Below are positions 36,468-40,667 of a stretch of 40,667 nucleotides of DNA, piece after piece. Every line of letters begins with the position of its first letter. The stretch's first letter is position 1. The DNA comes from a virus. The translations under genes and the position numbers were made by a program. The notes beneath the pieces are model-generated. The model ran no database searches. It was not told where the DNA came from and saw only the letters and a list, made by a program, of their open reading frames with translations. The stretch spans positions 15,266-55,932 of the IMG/VR virus record IMGVR_UViG_3300030329_002742; one strand, 5' to 3'.

Positions 36468-36728
36468 CTAACGCTTACCTGCAGATATCCCTATTCCAGA
36501 TGTAATATTTGTTTGAGGTATGTTTTGTTGAGCTTCATGTGTTGGTTCATTTACCTGAGGCTCTTCTTTTACCTCTTTAACTTCTACTTCTTCAGTTTCA
36601 TTTACCTCTTCATCAAATAAGACACCAGCCTTTAACTTTAACCAATCTTTTTCTAGGCTTGTATTCTTAACTGATGCGTAAGGTAGGATTGAAAGAGATT
36701 TTATATACTTCTCTTTAGTATTATTCAT
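36468..36728 (-). CDS. Small acidic protein between TerS and TerL, 86 aa
   Basis: I start it at ATG 36728 (MNNTKEKYIKSLSILPY), overlapping the TerS stop by 8 bases; a GTG six bases upstream is possible. The first 45 residues could fold into two helices. The rest is Glu/Val-rich (ETEEVEVKEVKEEPQ) and Gln/Pro/Asn-rich, probably disordered, ending GIGISAGKR. It may bridge terminase subunits, but no family was recognised. Confidence 0.65.
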   Translation of the reverse strand: MNNTKEKYIKSLSILPYASVKNTSLEKDWLKLKAGVLFDEEVNETEEVEVKEVKEEPQVNEPTHEAQQNIPQTNITSGIGISAGKR

Positions 36729-37464
36729 CTTCACCTGCTTCCTTTATCTCTTTTGGTCTATCTAAACCCTTGTAGTCCTCAGGTAGTAATCCTTGGAAAA
36801 CAGCTCCACTAAGTTGGGTGACTTTGGTCTGATTCTTTTCCTCAAGGTCCATAATATCAGAAAGCTTAAATATAGCTTTTAGCCTGGTATCGTCCTTTTC
36901 GGTAGTCTCAATGACCCTCTTTATGTTTTCAAGAATATAGTTTTCATCTATCCCAAGTTCTTCAAGTACGGGCTTTAATTCTTCCTTCATTGCTTTTTGT
37001 ATCCTTTCGGTTTTTACTAACTTTGCTGACTGTTCCTTCGCGTATTTTTGATTCTTTGTTTTAAATGCATTTAGATACGCATCCTCAATAGGTACGCCTC
37101 TTGCTGCAAATTGAACAAAGAGTATCTCACATTTCGTTAAATCTTTCCTATCAAATATAACTCGTTCTGTATCTCTACCAGAGATTGTCCATATATTATC
37201 TCTTTTAGATGTATCCATTTTTGCGTTCTTATTACACATAAATGTACCAGTACAAGTTCCTACATACTCTCTAAATTTCTTTTTACCACGAGGAGTTTTC
37301 ATTCTACCTTTTCTAAGTATCTGAATATAACATCCATCATCTGCCTGAACCCAATCTCCTATTTCAGCCTCTCTCCAATCTTCGATAGGATATATTCCCT
37401 GTGGCAATTCTTCAATATCATCATAAACTCTATGAAAAATGTTCGATGCTTTATATGTCCTCAT
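36721..37464 (-). CDS. terS: Terminase small subunit, 247 aa
   Basis: The N-terminal 100 residues form a small beta domain (GDWVQADDGCYIQILRKG). Residues about 110-145 have a helix-turn-helix look (LFVQFAARGVPIEDAYLNAF), followed by helices with ENYILENIKRVIE and RLKAIFKLSDIMDL, the pattern of phage small terminases in which this region oligomerises. It lies directly upstream of TerL and is the first gene of the leftward packaging/structural block, behind a promoter and terminator. It probably recognises the packaging site. Confidence 0.82.
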   Translation of the reverse strand: MRTYKASNIFHRVYDDIEELPQGIYPIEDWREAEIGDWVQADDGCYIQILRKGRMKTPRGKKKFREYVGTCTGTFMCNKNAKMDTSKRDNIWTISGRDTERVIFDRKDLTKCEILFVQFAARGVPIEDAYLNAFKTKNQKYAKEQSAKLVKTERIQKAMKEELKPVLEELGIDENYILENIKRVIETTEKDDTRLKAIFKLSDIMDLEEKNQTKVTQLSGAVFQGLLPEDYKGLDRPKEIKEAGEDE

Positions 37465-37500
37465 TTACCCTTTTTCTCCTACGCGCGCATTAATATATAT

Positions 37501-37529
37501 ATTATATATCCCTAACTAAGTATACTTAG
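37501..37529 (-). promoter_or_regulatory. Candidate leftward promoter with a palindromic operator
   Basis: On the minus strand a perfect TATAAT (37506-37501) lies about 40 bases before the TerS start. The perfect 14-base palindrome CTAAGTATACTTAG occupies 37516-37529 and covers the expected -35 position, where only a weak hexamer is present. This arrangement suggests a site for a dimeric activator or repressor controlling packaging and structural genes. The flanking AT repeats could produce TATAAT by chance. Confidence 0.45.
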
Positions 37530-37532
37530 AGT

Positions 37533-37552
37533 AAAAACCCGATAGGGTTTTT
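37533..37552. terminator. Bidirectional intrinsic terminator-like hairpin
   Basis: AAAAACCC and GGGTTTTT flank a 4-base GATA loop. Read on either strand, the 8-bp stem has a G/C core and ends in a T-run, so it could stop transcription in both directions. It separates the 87-aa gene at 37575-37838 from the TerS promoter, which makes a transcriptional boundary between the two leftward units likely. Confidence 0.6.
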
Positions 37553-37574
37553 ATAGTCTAGGTAGTATCTTAAG

Positions 37575-37838
37575 TTACGCTTTTCCAATTGTATAATTTT
37601 CTTCAATTAACTTGATTGTTTCCTCATCAAAATATTCTCCAAGGTCAAGGATACAATATTTAACCCCCCCTAATTCTTTAATCTCAGCAGGGAATTTTTG
37701 TTCTTTTTCATCTAAGATAGAATCTAAATCGATATCATCTTCTTTGGATTCGTCATCGTCTATCTTCTCGCAAATATACTCAACCTCTTCGGATTCAGGA
37801 TCATATACTATAGTTAAATTGTAACGTAATTTAGACAT
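37575..37838 (-). CDS. Small acidic protein, 87 aa, own short transcription unit
   Basis: ATG at 37838 has AAGGAG about 10 bases upstream and gives MSKLRYNLTIVYDPESEEVE. An upstream in-frame start at 37877 would add 13 residues without a ribosome site, so I reject it. The protein has a beta start, a run of Asp/Glu (KIDDDESKEDDIDLDSILDE) and a helical end. It is bounded downstream by an intrinsic terminator and upstream by the divergent promoter region. It could be a small regulator or anti-host protein; function unknown. Confidence 0.7.
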   Translation of the reverse strand: MSKLRYNLTIVYDPESEEVEYICEKIDDDESKEDDIDLDSILDEKEQKFPAEIKELGGVKYCILDLGEYFDEETIKLIEENYTIGKA

Positions 37839-37862
37839 AATCCTAATTCTCCTTTTCGGAAT

Positions 37863-37890
37863 ATAGTATTCAGACAAGTCATAAAAGCAA
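37863..37890 (-). promoter_or_regulatory. Weak candidate leftward promoter
   Basis: On the minus strand TTGCTT (37890-37885) and TACTAT (37868-37863) are spaced by 16 bases, upstream of the 87-aa gene at a distance giving a leader of about 20 bases. Both boxes differ from consensus. Confidence 0.3.
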
Positions 37891-37915
37891 GATAAATATG
37901 GAAAGGTTTCAAAAA

Positions 37916-37944
37916 TTGTACCATTTTGATATACACTCTATATT
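37916..37944 (+). promoter_or_regulatory. Candidate rightward promoter of the plus-strand region
   Basis: TTGTAC (37916-37921) and TATATT (37939-37944) are spaced by exactly 17 bases, a good sigma-70-type arrangement, about 80 bases before the first plus-strand gene. It is the best rightward promoter I see in the divergent region and would drive the small-ORF/RNA region. Confidence 0.45.
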
Positions 37945-37945
37945 C

Positions 37946-37972
37946 ATCGGGTATCGGGCTTGAATCGGGCTT
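37946..37972. repeat. Three ATCGGG direct repeats
   Basis: ATCGGG occurs at 37946, 37953 and 37964; the last two copies extend to ATCGGGCTT. They lie at or just after the expected start of the rightward transcript, where a regulator could bind. Related bases (CCCGAT) occur in the nearby terminator hairpin. Confidence 0.35.
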
Positions 37973-38025
37973 TTTAGATACGATTTTCGTTAAATTTCAA
38001 TTCAAAACAAAAAGGAGATTATCTC

Positions 38026-38472
38026 ATGAACGACGCTTTACAACTACCAACTAACATGCAACCAGTTGACCCCGACACACTTCCACAAGGGAGCAACGGA
38101 TTCGTCTTGTGCCAGGTCAAACAATTTGATACTACTGATTCATTGTGTATCACCACTAACTTGTCTCAAACGCGTACCGTATTTGGACGACAAGTTAGCT
38201 TCTCTGTTTTTACCAAGGGACTAGATAGGAACAAACGCAAATCCGAGCAAATTCAATCGTTTTGGCTTTCACCTGACGATTTTACACAAGATGAAATCGA
38301 CGATTTGTGCTCCGAAGGTTGTTTTCTCTATATGTCCCCAACTGGATATGCACCCGACGGTTGTGATGAACCAGTACTACGAATTTCTCAGTACAAACAA
38401 TTCATCTCAACTCAACAGTCTACGCAAGAATCTACCAGTTCGCAGGAAACAGCTTCCGCACCAGTTCAATAG
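38026..38472 (+). CDS. Unknown 148-aa protein, first gene of the rightward unit
   Basis: A strong ribosome site (AAGGAG, about 9 bases before ATG) follows the divergent promoter region. The protein has an N-terminal extension with Pro and Gln, a compact mixed region at residues 25-120 (GFVLCQVKQFDTTDSLCITT, FGRQVSFSVFTKGLDRNKRK, CSEGCFLYMSP) with four to five Cys, and a disordered Ser/Thr/Gln tail. The codons look richer in G and C than those of the other genes, hinting at different origin or strong expression. No family was recognised; as the first gene of the unit it may be an early or abundant protein. Confidence 0.75.
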   Translation: MNDALQLPTNMQPVDPDTLPQGSNGFVLCQVKQFDTTDSLCITTNLSQTRTVFGRQVSFSVFTKGLDRNKRKSEQIQSFWLSPDDFTQDEIDDLCSEGCFLYMSPTGYAPDGCDEPVLRISQYKQFISTQQSTQESTSSQETASAPVQ

Positions 38473-38481
38473 ATTCATCTT

Positions 38482-38517
38482 CAATCAGTCGTGAGGTGCA
38501 AACCTTACGATTGGTTG
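38482..38517 (+). ncRNA. 16-bp hairpin capped by a GCAA tetraloop
   Basis: Bases 38482-38497 pair with 38502-38517 over 16 continuous pairs (three G-U), closed by GCAA at 38498-38501, a GNRA tetraloop. It begins nine bases after the stop of the 148-aa gene. No T-run follows, so it is unlikely to be a simple terminator; GNRA loops usually dock onto receptors or stabilise RNA. It may protect the upstream mRNA or belong to a larger RNA. Confidence 0.6.
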
Positions 38518-38563
38518 TATGTTCTCGGTAATAATATATTGTAACTCATACATAGACTTGGAA

Positions 38564-38645
38564 TGGGTAGTTAGTAGCCAACAATTAATAGCTTTGGGTT
38601 ATATTTGGCTTAATGAGTGGTGTTACACTACTCGCTTTCTACCCA
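38564..38645 (+). ncRNA. Multibranched structured RNA element
   Basis: TGGGTAG (38564-38570) pairs with CTACCCA (38639-38645). Inside it are AGCCAA/TTGGCT (38576-38581 with 38605-38610) and an 8-bp hairpin, GAGTGGTG/CACTACTC with loop TTA (38615-38633). The result is a closed three-way junction that ends about 20 bases before the ribosome site of the 32-aa ORF. It may be a leader controlling that ORF. The fold was read by eye only. Confidence 0.5.
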
Positions 38646-38674
38646 AACCCCCTATGTTTAACCTTGGAGGTAGT

Positions 38675-38773
38675 ATGTCTCATTTCAATCAATTAATAGC
38701 TATGCTCGTAGCAGTTATATGTCTATTAGCGTGTCATATGTTAATAACATTGTATCTAATGTCAGCAACATAG
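38675..38773 (+). CDS. 32-aa membrane peptide
   Basis: ATG at 38675 has GGAGG five bases upstream, much better than any start farther 5' in this frame. The peptide (starting MSHFNQLIAMLVAVICLLAC) is essentially one hydrophobic helix with two Cys. It is followed nine bases later by the 83-aa gene with its own GGAG. It may be a small toxin-like, holin-like or membrane-modifying peptide. Its size makes coding status less certain. Confidence 0.5.
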   Translation: MSHFNQLIAMLVAVICLLACHMLITLYLMSAT

Positions 38774-38782
38774 GAGATAATA

Positions 38783-39034
38783 ATGAATAAAATATCTATA
38801 AGACAATGTAACAAGCTTAGGGCTATGCTTATCATTGCTTTAACTAAAGGCTCTAAATTTAAGCTTATAAGCCCAAATAATTTCTACTCAGTACCTAGCC
38901 TTAGATATCTACTGAAATGGCTAAATAAAGGTACTATGTCGCGTTTAACGGCTAATAGAATAATTATGAAGAACTATAATTCTTTCACTAATTATATGTA
39001 TAAGCCTAAAAGTAATTTTAAAATAAAAGGGTAG
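38783..39034 (+). CDS. Small basic protein, 83 aa
   Basis: ATG with GGAG seven bases upstream. The protein is strongly basic (many Lys and Arg) with a helical N-terminal half (IRQCNKLRAMLIIALTKGSK) and patterns such as SRLTANRIIMKNY that might form a DNA- or RNA-binding helix pair. The stop codon lies at the base of a 6-bp hairpin (39031-39045). No family was recognised. Confidence 0.65.
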   Translation: MNKISIRQCNKLRAMLIIALTKGSKFKLISPNNFYSVPSLRYLLKWLNKGTMSRLTANRIIMKNYNSFTNYMYKPKSNFKIKG

Positions 39035-39052
39035 GTTTGACCTACTTCGGCC

Positions 39053-39121
39053 TGTAAGGTGGTGTACAATGGGAGTAATGAGCCCGTTGCTTGGGATTGT
39101 TCCCTGCTATGCTGCCTTACA
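39053..39121 (+). ncRNA. tRNA-sized three-way-junction RNA
   Basis: TGTAAGG (39053-39059) pairs with CCTTACA (39115-39121), enclosing a 7-bp arm (CAATGGG/CCCGTTG, one G-U, 9-base loop) and a GGGA-TTGT-TCCC hairpin. The 69-base length and 7-bp closing stem resemble a tRNA, but there is no T-loop consensus. It lies just 9 bases before the real tRNA. It could be a tRNA-like element, a spacer processed with the tRNA, or a degenerate tRNA. Confidence 0.45.
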
Positions 39122-39130
39122 AACTATTGA

Positions 39131-39205
39131 TGCGGGGACGAGCCTTGGTAGGCTAATAAGTCTCATAAACTTACACAATTGTTGGTTCGATTCCAACCCC
39201 CGCTA
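39131..39205 (+). tRNA. tRNA with anticodon CAT (Met; initiator-like acceptor)
   Basis: The acceptor arm GCGGGG/CCCCGC has an unpaired T-T at position 1:72. A perfect anticodon stem TAAGT/ACTTA encloses loop CTCATAA (anticodon 39164-39166), and the T arm GTTGG-TTCGATT-CCAAC is canonical. No CCA is encoded (ACTA follows). The acceptor sequence and the mismatched first pair match bacterial initiator tRNA, and in one register A11-T24 is also initiator-like; the three G-C pairs of the initiator anticodon stem are missing. The D arm can pair in two registers (GAGC/GCTA or AGCC/GGCT) and base 8 is A, so the molecule is somewhat degenerate. Ile-type (lysidine) decoding cannot be excluded. Confidence 0.85.
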
Positions 39206-39233
39206 CTAAACCTAAATAAAACGGAGGCAAATA

Positions 39234-39461
39234 ATGGAAACTAGCACCCCTAAAAATATCTATGTTGATGATGAAGTAGCTAAATTGAAAGTTAGACTAC
39301 ATCTACTTGACAAAGAGATTCTTAAAGTACAAACTAATATTAATATGCTATCTGAAAGAGTTAGTACTATTTCTAAAGCTCTTGTTATTATGACTGATAG
39401 TATTAAAGGTATTAATAACGCCCTAAGTATAATAACAGGAGGAGAAGAATTTAATGGATAA
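39234..39461 (+). CDS. Small coiled-coil protein, 75 aa
   Basis: ATG with GGAGG about 7 bases upstream, 29 bases after the tRNA. Residues 12-65 are a heptad-like amphipathic helix (VAKLKVRLHLLDKEILKVQT and LSERVSTISKALVIMTDSIK), so the protein should oligomerise as a coiled coil. Its end contains AGGAGGAGAAG, the ribosome site for the overlapping membrane ORF, so the two are translated together. Function unknown. Confidence 0.7.
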   Translation: METSTPKNIYVDDEVAKLKVRLHLLDKEILKVQTNINMLSERVSTISKALVIMTDSIKGINNALSIITGGEEFNG

Positions 39462-39618
39462 TGTAAACTTTATATTAAATATTTGCTATCTAGTTATAGC
39501 TTTGTACTTCATTGTAATTGTAGGTGATATATTATGGACAGCTCTCTGGAAGATTCATAATAGAGTAAAAGACTATATTAAATATAGAGAGGGCTATAGA
39601 AGAAATAGAACTAAATAA
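39454..39618 (+). CDS. 54-aa single-pass membrane protein
   Basis: ATG at 39454 lies inside the end of the coiled-coil gene (8-base overlap) behind AGGAGGAG. The product has one membrane helix at about residues 6-25 (FILNICYLVIALYFIVIVGD) and a basic cytoplasmic tail (KYREGYRRNRTK). The pair of a coiled-coil protein and a small membrane protein could act together, for example in lysis timing or superinfection exclusion, but nothing specific is recognisable. The stop codon falls in the first helix of the large RNA. Confidence 0.65.
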   Translation: MDNVNFILNICYLVIALYFIVIVGDILWTALWKIHNRVKDYIKYREGYRRNRTK

Positions 39619-40487
39619 TATGAGAGGATATTGACAGGCGAGTAAATACCGTAAGGTAACATCAAAACTAACGAGGGTCAAGCTTTTCATATTATTTGAG
39701 AGAGTTACGGCTAAAACCACCATTCGTTAATATACTAGACCACAAGGTATTCGTATCTGGCGTGCTAGTTAAGCGTGGTCTCTCTCATTTAATTTGAGAA
39801 TCAGTAATTGGTCCTGTAGATAGGCCTGTAACGTTGCAAAAGCAGGTTGTGGAAATGTTCAATCCACATTAAATGTCCTGAGAGGAATATGTTACACTAA
39901 ACAGGTAGAGCTGAGATTCTCAAAGATTTAAAAAGGATGCTGAGGTGTTTATTTGAAATAATAAACGAGGACGTATAACTTAATAATATAGTCACAAGAA
40001 TATCTGTGAAAAGATAAGGGAGTGATTAAACTATATTGTTTTGTGACTCGGACTGTGGAGAGTTGATTAAAAAACTCGAGTAGGCATATGATTAGAAAGG
40101 CACAAGGACAGATGGATATGGGAAGATAGGTGGTATACGCCGTATACAGCACCATATTACGAGGATTTCTCTCAAAAGTCACACCTTTCTAAAATTTAGG
40201 GTGGATAAATAATAGTAATAGGAGCATATTCTGAATGCTTTCATGCAAACTACTTTATCTGTTTATCTACCCTATTAAGTTTAGAGGAGAATAATGTTAT
40301 TATGTAGTTTAAGTCAATAACAAATAATGTGAAACTACTGACTGTCAAGGGGGCTATGTAATAACGCCTCGGGTTATTTTCCTCTATTAATTTCAGTCAA
40401 TGTTACTCCGACTGCGGTGTTCAGGACACCATAGCAAAAACCTGAGGAGGATATGGGGCACAGCGAGGGAGCTCTTTCCAGTGCCCC
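39614..40487 (+). ncRNA. Large structured noncoding RNA, about 870 nt (GOLLD/ROOL-like candidate)
   Basis: The region has no convincing ORF and is full of helices. They are 39614-39623/39687-39696 (10 bp), enclosing a TACC-GTAA-GGTA GNRA hairpin (39647-39658), 39697-39704/39780-39787 (8 bp), 39793-39802/39915-39924 (10 bp), 39947-39953/39960-39966 (7 bp), 40092-40100/40184-40192 (9 bp), 40197-40209/40262-40274 (13 bp, one G-U) and 40455-40461/40481-40487 (7 bp). Crossing pairs form pseudoknots at 39985-40046, 40296-40338 and 40416-40445. A large, ornate, pseudoknotted RNA in a phage, close to a tRNA, recalls GOLLD (about 800 nt) and ROOL (about 580 nt), both known from phages and often next to tRNAs. 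The family name is inferred from size, setting and complexity only; the fold was read by eye. Confidence 0.7.
40455..40487 (+). terminator. GC-rich 3'-end hairpin of the large RNA
   Basis: GGGGCAC and GTGCCCC form a 7-bp stem around a purine-rich 19-base loop, followed by TAAAATTTAATTA. The following bases are A/T-rich but lack a pure T-run, so termination is possible but not certain; it may instead define the 3' end of the RNA by processing. Confidence 0.4.
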
Positions 40488-40517
40488 TAAAATTTAATTA
40501 ACTAAAATGGAGGTAAA

Positions 40518-40667
40518 ATGGCTATTAAAACACGTTGTTTGATAAAAGATCAGTTTGAAACTCAAAAGAAGATTGTAAGATTATATAAAGAAAATGTAGA
40601 AAATAAAGTGCCACAATGCTTGAATGATAAATCATTTAAACTTAAAGAAATATCAGGAATTGTTAAT
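40518..40667 (+). CDS. Start of an unknown protein (3' end outside window)
   Basis: ATG at 40518 has GGAGG about 5 bases upstream and is open to the window edge (50 codons). The visible part (MAIKTRCLIKDQFETQKKIV, then a Lys-rich helical stretch) is basic and helical. It follows directly after the large RNA. Too little is seen to assign a function. Confidence 0.65.
   Translation, partial: MAIKTRCLIKDQFETQKKIVRLYKENVENKVPQCLNDKSFKLKEISGIVN

Noticed and set aside
38519-38674. Longer 84-aa version of the 32-aa membrane ORF
   Set aside because: The upstream part lies in strongly structured RNA and has no ribosome site, whereas the internal ATG at 38675 has an excellent one.
39053-39121. A second tRNA
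   Set aside because: It has a 7-bp closing stem and the right length, but no T-loop consensus, no D arm and no proper anticodon arm.
39532-40182. Minus-strand ORFs of 63 and 77 aa in the RNA region
   Set aside because: They run antisense to the small membrane gene and to the structured RNA, with no ribosome site and shadow-like composition.
1-40667. CRISPR array, insertion sequence or integrase/attachment site
   Set aside because: No regularly spaced repeats, transposase, terminal inverted repeats or integrase were seen; the tRNA alone is not evidence for an attachment site.

Overview
The window is part of the genome of an AT-rich (by eye about two thirds A+T) double-stranded DNA tailed bacteriophage. 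This rests on a complete head-assembly series (small and large terminase, P22-type portal, scaffold, major capsid protein), adaptor, tail and lysis genes, tightly packed and overlapping genes, and Shine-Dalgarno sites typical of a bacterial host. No tape-measure, sheath or tube gene was found. A set of very large internal proteins is present, so a short-tailed (podovirus-like) particle is the best guess. Host and taxonomy cannot be read from the sequence; the gene style resembles uncultured aquatic phages.

Layout. Positions 1-37838 are read leftward (minus strand). In transcription order they hold a small acidic protein, terminator and promoter, TerS, a small protein, TerL, a short two-frame segment, portal, scaffold, major capsid, a decoration-like protein, a long adaptor/coiled-coil protein, paralogous beta proteins, a tail fibre, connector proteins, a second paralogous pair and a basic protein. 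After these come endolysin, holin, a zinc-ribbon metallophosphoesterase, three small membrane or coiled-coil proteins, a tail protein split in two, three large virion or ejection-type proteins, and finally a giant open frame of at least 3248 codons that leaves the window at base 1.

The giant frame is the most striking protein. It carries, in order, a Gly/Ala-rich membrane-active-looking segment, a GHKL-type ATPase domain (N, G1 and G2 boxes), an HExxH-x5-H zinc-protease motif, and near its C-terminal end a DxDGD motif. The DxDGD context aligns with the beta-prime active site of cellular RNA polymerases. I infer an injected virion RNA polymerase of the double-psi-beta-barrel class (YonO / crAss-like gp66 / QDE-1), fused to other host-take-over domains as in polyvalent proteins.

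Positions 37839-38025 are a divergent promoter region. From 38026 the plus strand carries a different kind of region: small ORFs interspersed with structured RNA. It holds a 148-aa protein, a 16-bp GCAA-capped hairpin, a multibranched element, a 32-aa membrane peptide, an 83-aa basic protein, a tRNA-sized three-way junction, a tRNA with anticodon CAT, two small ORFs, then about 870 bases without a gene (39619-40487). That stretch is packed with long complementary helices, a GNRA loop and several pseudoknots. Its size, phage setting and nearby tRNA suggest a giant ornate RNA of the GOLLD/ROOL type; this is inference and needs a covariance-model search. A partial gene starts at 40518 and leaves the window.
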